Part shown: one piece after another, positions 27,047 to 35,690 of the stretch | Position numbering within the stretch: position 1 is the stretch's first letter | How the letters are laid out: each line of letters opens with the position of its first letter | Source of the DNA: Natrinema hispanicum | GTDB taxonomy: Archaea; Halobacteriota; Halobacteria; Halobacteriales; Natrialbaceae | Length of the DNA stretch: 64,000 nucleotides | Reading direction: 5' to 3' | NCBI RefSeq assembly: GCF_004217335.1 | Contig: NZ_SHMP01000003.1 | Coordinates: 682,001-746,000 of the forward strand | Position numbers and translations under genes: made by a program | The notes under the pieces: model-generated | Seen by the model: only the letters and a program-made list of their open reading frames with translations | What the model was told of the DNA's origin: nothing | Databases searched by the model: none

Positions 27047-27144
27047 GATTGACAGTACGGAGTCGGTGACGGTCCCGTTTGAAGGCCTCGGTCCGACCTC
27101 GAGTTCGAGGTGGCGGCTCCCGACCGCTCAAACGGGCGGCCGAC

Positions 27145-29535
27145 CTACTGCGAGGACAGGCGCGAGCGGAACCGCTCGAGGCCGACATCCAACATATCGG
27201 GGCTGACCGGCTGGAACTCGCCGTCGGCAGGCAGGTAGGGGCGCACCGAGTCCCAGCTCTCGCGGGCGTAGCGTTCGTCCAACAGGACGCGCACACCGAC
27301 GTCGTCGGGGCTGCGGATGACGCGACCGATCGCCTGCCGGGCCTTCCGCACTGCCGGGATCGTCAGTGCGTACGTAAAGCCGTCGCCGAAGGCGTCTTCG
27401 TAGGCCCGGCGGACGGCTTTCGTTCGTGGACTCGAGGTGTTGACGATCGGGACGCCACAGACGACCGCCGCAGCCAGCCGATCGCCGCTGTAGTCGACGC
27501 CCTCGGTCAGCGTTCCCCGCAGGCTCGTGACGAGGACCTTGCCGTCGCCCGCGAAGAAGTCGGCTTTGAGCGACTGGGTCGTCTCGTCGTCGCTTGCGGC
27601 GTCGCGCAGGATCGGTTTCTCGATCCGGTCCTCGAGGACGCCGGCGGCCCACTCGGCTTCGGCGTAGCTGGGCATCCCGACGAGGACGTTGCCCGGAAGC
27701 CGGGCGACCTTGGCGATGGCGTTGGCGTAGGACCGTCGCGTCGGGTTCTCTTCGCCCGGTCGACCGCGATTGTCGTACGTGAACTTCGGCGCGGAGACAG
27801 CGAAGCTCTCGCGGTTCTCGGCGGGAAAGTGGAGGCCGTATCGGCGTTCGACCACTGGCCGATCGTCCTCGCGTGCGAGGTACTGGAGCCCGGTTACCTC
27901 GGTGAAGGCGTCCATCGGCTCGAGGGTCGCACTCATCAATATGCCGCCACCGAACATCCCGAGGCGATCGCCGATGGCGTCGCTGGGAACGCAGTTGTGC
28001 AACGCCAGCCGGGCGTTGTAGGCCCGCCGCCACGAGTCGGCGGGCTCGGTGTCGTCCCAGGTGCGCTCGAGTTCGATCTCCCGGAAGTAGTCGGTGTGGT
28101 CCTGCCGGTACCACTCGCCGAGGACGCGGCCGACGGCGGGTGCAGCGCGGCTTCGGTCCTCGTCTTCGGCCTCGTTCAAGATTCGACCGGCGACCGCACC
28201 GACGGCCTCGGCGCGGACCCAATCGGCGTCGCCGTAGCCCGCCTCGCGGGCCCACTCGCTGAGTTCGTCTTCGGCGGGCTTGCTCGGGTCACGGAGCGGG
28301 ATTTCTTCGTCGTCCAGTTCGGTCAGGTTCGACTGCCAACCCCGGTAGTTCCGGTCGAGGGAGGCAGTCACGCGGCGGTCGAGTTCGGCTCGGAGGTCAC
28401 GGACGAACTCGAGGGTCCGATTGAGTTCCTCGAAGGAGACGCCGCTCTCGTTGAGTTCCCCGCGCACGAGGTCGGCGTCGGCGGTCTTGGAACCGCCTTC
28501 GGCCTGCCTGCCCTCGCGTTCGAATTTAACCGGCTGGATGACCCGCGAGAGTTCGGTTTCGGCGTCCCGAAGCGTCGCGTCGGCGACGCCTTCGCTGACC
28601 AGGTCGCGCACGCGTGGCTCTAACATGTGGGCCTCGTCACAGACGACGAACGTCGAGTCGTCGAGCAGTGCGCCGGTAAAGGAGCCGACCGTCCGCGGGT
28701 CAAAGGCGTGGTAGTAGTTTCCGATGACGACCTCGACCTCGCCGAGAGCAGCTCCCATCACGGAGTGGGGGCAGGTGCCGTGTCTCACTGAGCGCGCGAC
28801 CAGTTCCTCGGGCGTGACCATACCGGCGTCGGTGAAGTCGTAGGGAACCGCTTCGGCAGCAGCGCCGTCCTCGTCGTCCGGTAAATCCTCGAGATACTGT
28901 GCGTAGAACGGACAGTACTCTGTTTCGGCACCGACGGGACCACCCTCGCCGTACTCGGGCAGTTCGGGCGGATAGGGCGTCGGTTCGCCTGCGGTCTCGA
29001 GAAAGCGGCCGTCGCTGGCGCGAGTTCCACTGTCGGCCAGCCCGATCTGCTGGCTGCGAGCGCGGGCAGCGAGATTTTGTGCGGTCGTCTCACCGCCCTC
29101 GCCAGTGAGATCGCGAGTGCGATCCCGGAGTGTCTCACAGCGATCGTAGACGTTTCCGTCGTCGATCCCCGCCGCCCCCTCGCGGTTGTACGGACAGACG
29201 TCGGCCTTGCCGACGAGAGTGAGTCCCGAAATCGGGTCCCAGTCGGCAGAGAGGTTCTCGTTGATCGTCTCGAGGTCGGCCTCGAACTGGCGCAGTTGCT
29301 GTTTGACGCTCGTCAGGACGAGGACGCGCTCGTAGTCAGTATCCGGATCGCGCACGAGGTCGATCCCCGCGGTGAGTGCGATCATCGTCTTTCCGGTTCC
29401 ACAGGCCCCTTCGATGACGGTGTAGCCGCCCTCCTGTCCGGTTTCGATGGCGGTTTCGATGCCGTCGACCTGCGGCTCGTAGGGGCTGTCGTGGCCGAAA
29501 ATTGCACGCCAGTTCGTCATTCTTGCCGTACTCAT
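27145..29535 (-). CDS. Rad3/XPD-like ATP-dependent DNA helicase
   Basis: A 796-residue superfamily 2 helicase of the XPD/DinG group. Walker A EGACGTGKTM is at ~45 and the DEAH box (VVCDEAHML) is near residue 310. The final motif VI region is RQAIGRVIRSPDD. Four cysteines between them (DVCPYN, DRCETL, EYCPFY, GTCPHS) have the order expected for the XPD 4Fe-4S cluster. Such 5'-3' helicases act in repair. The start could be MTNWRAIFGH, five codons later. There is no obvious operon partner. Confidence 0.9.
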   Translation of the reverse strand: MSTARMTNWRAIFGHDSPYEPQVDGIETAIETGQEGGYTVIEGACGTGKTMIALTAGIDLVRDPDTDYERVLVLTSVKQQLRQFEADLETINENLSADWDPISGLTLVGKADVCPYNREGAAGIDDGNVYDRCETLRDRTRDLTGEGGETTAQNLAARARSQQIGLADSGTRASDGRFLETAGEPTPYPPELPEYGEGGPVGAETEYCPFYAQYLEDLPDDEDGAAAEAVPYDFTDAGMVTPEELVARSVRHGTCPHSVMGAALGEVEVVIGNYYHAFDPRTVGSFTGALLDDSTFVVCDEAHMLEPRVRDLVSEGVADATLRDAETELSRVIQPVKFEREGRQAEGGSKTADADLVRGELNESGVSFEELNRTLEFVRDLRAELDRRVTASLDRNYRGWQSNLTELDDEEIPLRDPSKPAEDELSEWAREAGYGDADWVRAEAVGAVAGRILNEAEDEDRSRAAPAVGRVLGEWYRQDHTDYFREIELERTWDDTEPADSWRRAYNARLALHNCVPSDAIGDRLGMFGGGILMSATLEPMDAFTEVTGLQYLAREDDRPVVERRYGLHFPAENRESFAVSAPKFTYDNRGRPGEENPTRRSYANAIAKVARLPGNVLVGMPSYAEAEWAAGVLEDRIEKPILRDAASDDETTQSLKADFFAGDGKVLVTSLRGTLTEGVDYSGDRLAAAVVCGVPIVNTSSPRTKAVRRAYEDAFGDGFTYALTIPAVRKARQAIGRVIRSPDDVGVRVLLDERYARESWDSVRPYLPADGEFQPVSPDMLDVGLERFRSRLSSQ

Positions 29536-29665
29536 CGTCCGTCGGTCATAGGGTTGACGAACACGAGTGGCCGCGTGATCGTATTTAAACCGTAGCTCGA
29601 GAACGACGGAGCGTCAGGACCACCGAGAACGTAACGCCTTCCAGTCCTGGCGCTCTACCTCGGCT

Positions 29666-30247
29666 ATGAGCGACACCGGTTCCATCGACGCCGACCAGTA
29701 TCGGGACGAACTCGAGTCGAAACGCGCCGAGAAAGACGACTTCTTCGCGACCCATCCACAGTCGCCGATCCCGCCCGAGGAACGCGACGACTTCGACGGG
29801 CTGGACTACTTCGACCCCGATCCGACCTACCGCGTGACCGCGACGGCGACGGTCCACGACGACCCCGAGGTCGTCCTGATGGAGTCCACCGCAGGGAGAG
29901 AGGTGCGCTATCTCCGCGTCGCGACGCTGGAGTTCGACCTGAATCGTGACGACGAGGATCTCGAAGATGGAACCTTCGAGTTGGCTGCATATCAACAGGA
30001 GAGTCCGAACGCGGAGCCGCTGTTTGTCCCGTTCCGGGACAAGACCACAGGGCAGCAAACCTATCAGGGTGGTCGCTACATGGAGCTCGAGGCGGACCGC
30101 GACCTCGAAGACGGCGACGAGCTCGTCGTCGACTTCAACCTCGCATACTCGCCGTTCTGTGCGTACAGCGAGACGTTCGACTGTCCCTTGCCGCCCGAGG
30201 AGAACTGGCTCGAGATCGCGATTCCGGCAGGCGAACGATACGAATAG
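29666..30247 (+). CDS. DUF1684 family protein
   Basis: A 193-residue protein with the DUF1684 pattern: N-terminal ELESKRAEKDDFFATHPQSP, central LFVPFRDKTTGQQTYQGGRY, and C-terminal NLAYSPFCAYSETFDCPLPP followed by ENWLEIAIPAGE. This family is widespread in bacteria and haloarchaea, and its function is unknown. The conserved Tyr/Cys/Pro block suggests a binding or enzymatic site. It is divergent from the helicase gene by 130 bp. Confidence 0.9.
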   Translation: MSDTGSIDADQYRDELESKRAEKDDFFATHPQSPIPPEERDDFDGLDYFDPDPTYRVTATATVHDDPEVVLMESTAGREVRYLRVATLEFDLNRDDEDLEDGTFELAAYQQESPNAEPLFVPFRDKTTGQQTYQGGRYMELEADRDLEDGDELVVDFNLAYSPFCAYSETFDCPLPPEENWLEIAIPAGERYE

Positions 30248-30418
30248 CACAGCGATCTCGCAAGTCGCGACCCGTGCGCTGTCTCATCCGCTGTGCTCGA
30301 GCGCGAGACGGATATGAGGGGTTTTCGCAAGGGGCCGTTTCGACTCGAGCCACCGGCCGCGTTGCGGGCTGTACGTCGGGAATTAGGGACTCGAGTGGAA
30401 ATAGAGGGGTTCGACCGG

Positions 30419-31099
30419 TTAGGGAGCGACGCCGACGGTCAACAGCGTGCCGAACTCGCGGTAGCGCTCGACCATCGCCTCGCGAGTGTCCCAGTCCTCG
30501 AGCGGGAACTTGTCGTCGTCGGGGATCGTGATCTCGCGATCGGGAATGTTGTCCTGTTCGGCAACGTACAGGCCTGCCTCGCGGAAAGCCGCGCGGTACT
30601 CGTCGCGGTCCCAGCGGGTCATCTCGATGTCGATGAACTCCTGCCACTCGTGGGAGTGGACGTTCTCCTCGTAGTAGTTGACCGCACAGTAGAACGTGCC
30701 GCCGGGCCGGAGTATTCGGGCGATCTCCTCGAGGGTGTGGTGGGGGTCCGCGGCGTAGTAGAAGGCTTCCATCGACCAGACGTGATCGATCGAGTCATCG
30801 GCGAAGGGGAGCGCGTCGAAGTCGCCGACAAGGAAGCCAACGCTCGCGTCGTCAGTGTAGCTGGCCGCGTTGCGGGCCATTTCGGGTGCGCCGTCGAGTC
30901 CGTAGGCACGGCCAGCGCCCGTGGTATCCCGGAGTGCGCGGCCGGCGTAGCCGCTCCCGCAGCCGAGATCGAGGACGGTCTCACCCGGTTCGACTGGCAT
31001 CCGCGCGAGCGCGTGCTTTGCGGTGTGCCAGTGTCGATCTTCCATTCCCTTGTCACGGCCGCTCGTTGCCCAGTCGTCGAACTCCTCGCGTACGCTCAT
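30419..31099 (-). CDS. Class I SAM-dependent methyltransferase
   Basis: A 226-residue methyltransferase with motif I VLDLGCGSGYAGRAL, GLDGAPEMARNA (motif Ib), LPFADDSIDHVWSMEAFYYA (motif II/IV) and ILRPGGTFYCAV (motif V). The C-terminal half (MTRWDRDEYRAAFREAGL) is typical of ubiE/small-molecule methyltransferases. The start at 31099 is preferred to an upstream extension. A TATA-like GTTTATCC lies ~25 bp upstream. The substrate is unknown. Confidence 0.85.
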   Translation of the reverse strand: MSVREEFDDWATSGRDKGMEDRHWHTAKHALARMPVEPGETVLDLGCGSGYAGRALRDTTGAGRAYGLDGAPEMARNAASYTDDASVGFLVGDFDALPFADDSIDHVWSMEAFYYAADPHHTLEEIARILRPGGTFYCAVNYYEENVHSHEWQEFIDIEMTRWDRDEYRAAFREAGLYVAEQDNIPDREITIPDDDKFPLEDWDTREAMVERYREFGTLLTVGVAP

Positions 31100-31452
31100 A
31101 ACGGGGCGATGGGTGACGCAGGGATAAACGCGTTCGCATGACGTCGCGGAACGCTGTGGCGTCGCCCACAGTCGTGATTGAAGCCGACACGGTCGATTGA
31201 CAACAACCTCATGAGATCTATTCTCACTGTTATGAGAACCACCGACAGATACTTTAGGCTGGCCTAAATTATAGCAAGTGAAGGGTCGTCGGTGATCGAA
31301 CTCCGTGGGCATCTGGAGTTCGCGATCCTCGGTGAGCCACACTGTCCCACCCCCTCGCCAGTTTTGGACCCTTCCTCCGGTTTCCGGAGTCCAGTTTCGT
31401 CGCATGATATATCCGCACGCTTAAGGGAGTGCCGAAAGTTGTTCACGCCAGT
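31100..31452. other. Non-coding interval with operator-like palindrome
   Basis: About 350 bp between divergent genes. It holds the methyltransferase promoter, the palindrome at 31253-31268, and a TTAAG box at ~31420 that would serve the gene at 31453. A GTG at 31292 opens a 60-codon frame (VIELRGHLEFAIL...) at a leaderless distance from AAATTATA, but it resembles no family I know. Confidence 0.5.
31253..31268. promoter_or_regulatory. DtxR/SirR-like operator palindrome
   Basis: TTTAGGC-TG-GCCTAAA has perfect 7-bp arms, and its right arm runs into AAATTATA, a TATA-like box. TTAGG...CCTAA inverted repeats are the recognition type of DtxR/IdeR/SirR metal-dependent repressors. Overlap with the TATA box would suit repression. 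Confidence 0.5.
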
Positions 31453-32031
31453 ATGGACTACAGCCTCGAGATAGACGGGACACCGGAGACGGTACCGGGC
31501 GGGACCGGCGTCCTCCTCTTGCATCCAAGCACTGGCGAAACCGACCGTATCGATACCGACTTCCTCAAAGCCGACACCGACCACTTCCTCGTCGTTTCGA
31601 CGCGAACCACTGCCCGCGAAGTCAAACAGAAACTCGAGTACTACGACGTCAACGAGGAGTGTGCCGAAATCCTCGATACGCTGAGTATCGAACGCGGCTA
31701 CTCCCGGCGGTCGTCCGATACCGTCCACTACGTCGCCGCCCCGGACAACATCGACGGCATCGTCGCTCAGATCGACGCCTTCCTCGACAACCACGAGGGC
31801 AAAGTCCGCATTAGCTTCGATTCCGTCACCGAACTCGCCTACTACGCCGGCGACGAACAGGCCCTCGAGGCCGTCGAACGAATCCTCGCACTGCTCGAGG
31901 ACCACGACGCCGTCGGCCTCTTTCATCTCTCGGAAGAACCACACGACGCCGCGCTCGTCGACGAATTCCGCGGACTGTTCGACGGTGTAATCGACTTAGA
32001 CGAAGACGGAAGCATCGACGCCGAGTTCTAA
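31453..32031 (+). CDS. Haloarchaeal protein of the DUF7504-like RecA/KaiC-related group
   Basis: A 192-residue acidic protein with alternating strands and helices: GTGVLLLHPSTGETDRIDTD, HFLVVSTRTTAREVKQKLE, KVRISFDSVTELAYYAG and GLFHLSEEPHDAALVDEF. It resembles haloarchaeal DUF7504 proteins, thought to be RecA/KaiC-fold relatives without a P-loop; no Walker A is visible here either. The ATG at 31453 is chosen because a TTAAG box lies ~30 bp upstream. Its function is unknown, and a signalling role has been guessed for such proteins. Confidence 0.5.
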   Translation: MDYSLEIDGTPETVPGGTGVLLLHPSTGETDRIDTDFLKADTDHFLVVSTRTTAREVKQKLEYYDVNEECAEILDTLSIERGYSRRSSDTVHYVAAPDNIDGIVAQIDAFLDNHEGKVRISFDSVTELAYYAGDEQALEAVERILALLEDHDAVGLFHLSEEPHDAALVDEFRGLFDGVIDLDEDGSIDAEF

Positions 32032-32043
32032 CCGCCAGTACAG

Positions 32044-32829
32044 TTACTCGTCGACCAGCGAGTCGAACGTCTTCTCGGCCCACCGGATCGCATACGCCGG
32101 GCCATGCTCCCGGTAGGCATCCGTATCGAGCGCAGCGAACGGCGCGGGCAATTCGATCGCGTGTTTGATCGCCGCACACGCCAGTTCGGTTGCGTCCGCG
32201 AAATCGGTCTCGCCGCGAGCGACTGCCCGTGGTAGCCCAGCGACCCGATCCTCGAGTCGCGTCCCCGCGTCCTGCCAGGCGTCAGCGAGGGCTGGGTGGT
32301 CGTCGTGCCAGTCTGCGAAGACATCTCGGGTCTGGAGACCGATCCAGCCGTCGTACAGCGCGGCGGCGACCTGATAGGTGCTGTTCGGGTCGAGCGGGAC
32401 TGCTCGATCGAGATCGCGATACGAGTCCTCGAAAAAGCCAATGAACTGTTCGGGCACCTCGAGTCCGAGCTGGACGAACGCCTCGGCGAGCAAAAAGTCG
32501 ACGAACGATTCGGGCGAGCCCTCGACTCTGGGTTTGACCAACACGACCGGCGGCTCCGTCTGACGGGTCCAGGCGACGCTGCCGTCGCCCGGCATTCCGA
32601 CCGTAAAATCCGAACTCGCATAGCGAGCGAGCAGCGTTGGCGCGTCTTCGGGCAGCCAGGCATCCGGATAGCTGGCCGGCTCGAGGCTGTCGACGAGCAA
32701 GCCGAGGTCCTCAGCGAGCGCTGGTGGAAGGGTTTCGAAGTCACGCTCGCAGTCGAGAACTCGAGCGCCCGGTGCGTGAGCGTCGCGGACCGACGTGAGC
32801 CGATCCGGGAGCGCACGAGTCTCGAACAT
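32044..32829 (-). CDS. Conserved haloarchaeal protein of unknown function
   Basis: A 261-residue acidic soluble protein starting MFETRALPDRLTSVRDAH. Notable stretches are ARVLDCERDFETLPPALAED, ESFVDFLLAEAFVQLGLEVP and TYQVAAALYDGWIGLQTRDV. I recognise no named domain; helix content looks high. The ATG at 32829 is chosen because it overlaps the stop of a 29-codon upstream gene (TGATG), implying coupled translation. It converges with the gene ending at 32031. Confidence 0.65.
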   Translation of the reverse strand: MFETRALPDRLTSVRDAHAPGARVLDCERDFETLPPALAEDLGLLVDSLEPASYPDAWLPEDAPTLLARYASSDFTVGMPGDGSVAWTRQTEPPVVLVKPRVEGSPESFVDFLLAEAFVQLGLEVPEQFIGFFEDSYRDLDRAVPLDPNSTYQVAAALYDGWIGLQTRDVFADWHDDHPALADAWQDAGTRLEDRVAGLPRAVARGETDFADATELACAAIKHAIELPAPFAALDTDAYREHGPAYAIRWAEKTFDSLVDE

Positions 32830-32918
32830 CAGGCGAACGCCGTCTGGAAAACGAGCAGGATCGACAGCAGTGCCGATACGGCGACCGTGGAAAGAACAAC
32901 CTTGGTTGCAGTGCTCAT
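32829..32918 (-). CDS. 29-residue single-helix membrane peptide
   Basis: MSTATKVVLSTVAVSALL continues as SILLVFQTAFA. It is a short basic N-terminus followed by a ~20-residue hydrophobic helix. The stop overlaps the next gene's ATG (TGATG). A TTTAAG box lies ~33 bp upstream, a leaderless spacing, so this small frame is likely the first gene of a two-gene operon. Function unknown. Confidence 0.6.
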   Translation of the reverse strand: MSTATKVVLSTVAVSALLSILLVFQTAFA

Positions 32919-33028
32919 ATGTGCCCCCTCGTATCGCCATTGCTTAAATCCATCTGTCTCCGTCCGCCGTCTCAACCCGCTCGTCCCCGTGTGCCGGTCG
33001 AATTACACTGACTCGAGCAGCCGCATTA

Positions 33029-33108
33029 TACGGACTCCTGTCAGCCAGTTGTGACGTATCCGCAGGACGGGTCGCGGAGACGCCGGCAAATCGGTACAGC
33101 AGACCGTA
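33029..33108. repeat. 80-bp palindromic element, inverted degenerate copy 4
   Basis: Read on the minus strand it starts TACGGTCTGCTGTACCGATT, has TGCCGG...CCGCGACC...CCTGCGG in the middle, and ends TGACAGGAGTCCGTA. It aligns along its whole length with copies 1 and 3. Orientation is opposite to copies 1-3. No direct triplet remains at the edges, and it is not at a stop codon. It occupies the 32.94-33.23 kb intergenic region, where no gene is seen. Confidence 0.65.
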
Positions 33109-33232
33109 TACACCATCGCCATCGGTTTGCAACCAGTATTTCAGTTGGAACTCGATTCTCGACTGCGTAGCGTTTTCCGGAGTGATTTCTCTGTGCTACA
33201 GTAGAAACTATCCGGTGGGTTCTGCGCGTCGA

Positions 33233-34141
33233 TCACTCGTCGCTGTCGCCACCGTCGCGCCAGGAATCGGGGACGTCGATGACGTATCGGCCGTCCTCCT
33301 GGAGAGAGATGATGTACTCTTCACGGTTATAGAGTTCCATCAAATTGAGTTCGTACTGGCCCGGTCGGACGATCTTGATGCTCTCGAATTGTTTGTTGAG
33401 CTCTTCCCGCAGGTCGTCGATCGACGGACGATCCCCGCTCGGTTCGCTGACGACACGACCGTGTTCTGGCGGCTGATCGTCATCGGCTGCTGTGGCATCG
33501 GTCGGCTCGTCTGCATCGACGCCGTGTCGAGGGTCGGAGACGGCGGCTCCATCGGTGTGAGTCGGCAAGTCGCCTGCAGAAATGACCTCGCTTCGGGCGT
33601 CAGCCTGTGCCGAATTCTCGTCGTCTGCAAGCGTCGTGGTCGGCTCGTCCGGTTGCTGGTGCGACCGCTCTCTATCGCCGGATTCGTCGATCGTCTCGGT
33701 CTGTGTGTCGGTTCGGTTCTCGGGTCGCCGCGCCGTCTCGGGCCACTCAGCGAACGCCTCGCCGGTTGCGCCGTCGGCCTCGGCGGTGTCAGCCTCACCG
33801 CTCGAGGGCCACGACCGCTCCGACTCGACAGCAGCGCTCGAGCCGTCGGGCGTGGACTGTACAGCAGGGTCGGGTGATTGTCGGTTCCGCCCATCCGTCG
33901 AGTCGTCGTCTCTAGTGATCCAATCGCGGACGGTCTCCGTGGCACGGCTCGTGACGCTGCCCGACTCAGTCGATTCTGCGTCGGCTGCTTCCGTGTCGCC
34001 GGCCCCATCGGAGGCGTCTGCTGTAGCCGCAGTTGTGGGTGCAAACTGAAACTTGTTCCCGCCACAGTCGGGACAGCCCGACAGCATCTCCTTGGAACCG
34101 TCAGCGAACGTTCGACCGCAGTTCGTACACTGATGAGGCAT
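33233..34141 (-). CDS. arvC: ArvC/OapC zinc-ribbon protein
   Basis: A 302-residue protein with an N-terminal zinc ribbon (HQCTNCGRTF ... LSGCPDCGGNKF), a long Ser/Thr/Asp/Glu-rich linker (~40-230), and a conserved C-terminal domain of ~70 residues (DDLREELNKQFESIKIV, GQYELNLMELYNREEYIISL). This is the third gene of the haloarchaeal cluster arvABC (also called origin-associated proteins). In Haloferax the cluster is linked to membrane vesicle formation. The start overlaps the arvB stop by one base. Its length varies with the linker. Confidence 0.85.
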   Translation of the reverse strand: MPHQCTNCGRTFADGSKEMLSGCPDCGGNKFQFAPTTAATADASDGAGDTEAADAESTESGSVTSRATETVRDWITRDDDSTDGRNRQSPDPAVQSTPDGSSAAVESERSWPSSGEADTAEADGATGEAFAEWPETARRPENRTDTQTETIDESGDRERSHQQPDEPTTTLADDENSAQADARSEVISAGDLPTHTDGAAVSDPRHGVDADEPTDATAADDDQPPEHGRVVSEPSGDRPSIDDLREELNKQFESIKIVRPGQYELNLMELYNREEYIISLQEDGRYVIDVPDSWRDGGDSDE

Positions 34142-34542
34142 TAATTACGGGAGACGAGCGCGCTGATGAGCGTTTCGTCCTTGTGGAGCGTCTCGATCTG
34201 GTTGGCTGGTCCGATCACGGTAAGTTTCGTCTCCACTTTGTCGCTACCCATAATGCGGCCAAGCAGCGACGAGTCACGGGCCTCGGACTTGGGATAGGTC
34301 TCGATCTCGATCCCGTTGAACTCGTCGGGGCTGATTTCAGCCATCGTCACCTCGATGAGGCGACTCTCCTCGTCCGGCGTCAGCCCTTCCTCTAAGATGA
34401 CGATGTTCCCGTCGTGGACGCCGTCCAAGATCATCCTGATCTTTTCCATTGTGGCCATCCCGTCCATGCGCTCGCCGCTTATCAGGTCGATCTGTACGCC
34501 GTCGGACGGCTCCGAATCGTCTGCGTTGGTTGCCTTCGGCAT
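34141..34542 (-). CDS. arvB: ArvB/OapB DUF2073 protein
   Basis: A 133-residue DUF2073 protein: VQIDLISGERMDGMATMEKI, IRMILDGVHDGNIVILEEGL, TMAEISPDEFNGIEIETYP and GRIMGSDKVETKLTVIGPA are typical. It lies between arvA (6 bp upstream) and arvC (one-base overlap), so the three are co-translated. It is predicted to work with the ArvA GTPase. Its biochemical role is unknown. Confidence 0.9.
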   Translation of the reverse strand: MPKATNADDSEPSDGVQIDLISGERMDGMATMEKIRMILDGVHDGNIVILEEGLTPDEESRLIEVTMAEISPDEFNGIEIETYPKSEARDSSLLGRIMGSDKVETKLTVIGPANQIETLHKDETLISALVSRN

Positions 34543-34548
34543 TGTTTC

Positions 34549-35187
34549 TCACCCGAAGTACTCCGCGATCTTGTCGTACACTTCGTCCATGTTGTCGCCT
34601 TCCTTCGCAGAGAGTGGCACGGTCGTGTGCTGTGGGAAGGCGTCCTCGATCCGTTTGACGCTCGAGTCCTCGAGGTCGGTCTTGTTCGCGAAGATGAGAA
34701 CCGGAAGATCGCGAGACTCGATGATGCCGATCAACATCGTGTTGACCTGCGTGATCGGGTCTTCGGCGCTATCAAGTACGTAGATGACGCCGTCGACGTC
34801 TTCGCGTAGCCAGTGCATCGCCTCGGCGACGCCTTCGGTCGCTTCACGGGAGCGACGAATCGCGTCCTCTTCGTCGAGCTCGTCCGTGAACTCCTCGTAG
34901 TCGACCTTGGTCGTCACACCGGGCGTGTCGACGATGTCGATCGTCACCGTCTTTCCGTTGCGTTCGATGTCGACGTTTTCTTTGCGGCGTGCGCGACGCG
35001 TCTCGTGGGGGATGTGACTCTCTGCACCGATGGCATCACCCGTCCAGTCGCGTGCAATGCGGTTTGCGAGCGTGGTCTTGCCGGCGTTCGGCGGACCATA
35101 GATACCGATTCGTTTGGGCTCCTGTTCCGAAAACAGGCGATCCGTCACCCGAGAGATACTATCTTTGAGTTCTGTGAACAGTCCCAT
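34549..35187 (-). CDS. arvA: ArvA/OapA Era-like small GTPase
   Basis: A 212-residue GTPase: G1 GPPNAGKTTLAN at ~32, G3 DTPGVTTK, G4 FANKTDLE and G5 PLSAKEGDN. This Era-like group sits beside haloarchaeal origins, and its Haloferax member drives extracellular vesicle formation. The start MGLFTELKDSISRV at 35187 is chosen over an upstream Cys/Arg-rich extension. A CTTAAG box lies ~55 bp upstream. Its promoter region is shared with the oriC intergenic DNA. Confidence 0.92.
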   Translation of the reverse strand: MGLFTELKDSISRVTDRLFSEQEPKRIGIYGPPNAGKTTLANRIARDWTGDAIGAESHIPHETRRARRKENVDIERNGKTVTIDIVDTPGVTTKVDYEEFTDELDEEDAIRRSREATEGVAEAMHWLREDVDGVIYVLDSAEDPITQVNTMLIGIIESRDLPVLIFANKTDLEDSSVKRIEDAFPQHTTVPLSAKEGDNMDEVYDKIAEYFG

Positions 35188-35467
35188 CTGTTGGGCCCTC
35201 CAGCACCGCGGGGTGCATCTGCGCGTACTACTAAGCGAACTCACTTAAGCCTACGTCAGACATGTTGACACTCCAGACAAGAAGAGTGTCAGCAATCAGA
35301 ATGGAACCGACAGATATGTCGGGTGAATCTCGTGTGAGTTGTACATATGCAGACGACTCCAGACAGTCCAGTCTTATCTCGCTGACACCTAGTGCGGAGA
35401 GCGTACTATCCTCCCCGGGTGGGTCTCGAATATATATGCTTGGATAGGTATCACAACAACGTGTAAT

Positions 35468-35506
35468 AATACATCGATGTATTGTGATTAATCATGGATG
35501 ATTAAT
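35468..35506. repeat. Twin AT-rich palindromes in the origin
   Basis: AATACATCGATGTATT (35468-35483) is a perfect 16-bp palindrome. ATTAATCAT-GG-ATGATTAAT (35487-35506) has perfect 9-bp arms. Their centres are 21 bp apart, two helical turns, so dimers bound to both would lie on the same DNA face. Confidence 0.7.
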
Positions 35507-35548
35507 ATCTCGATTAGCATGAGTAAGCGTTCTTGACGGAGTGGGGAG

Positions 35549-35575
35549 CCCCCCACCCCTTCGTTTCAACTGGAG
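35549..35575 (-). other. Origin recognition box ORB1 with G-string
   Basis: The minus-strand sequence is CTCCAGTTGAAACGAAGGGG followed by TGGGGGG. It matches ORB2 at all but four of the aligned positions, in the opposite orientation, and is of the type bound by archaeal Orc1/Cdc6. Confidence 0.85.
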
Positions 35576-35690
35576 AGCGTCGAGTGTGTGGGGTTGGTGA
35601 GTGGCCTGAGAGCTGCCAGTTATCCCTCTTTTCGGCTTGAGATAGGTTCTACAGCACGAAACCGGACGAATTGGTGGTGTTAGAACGGAT

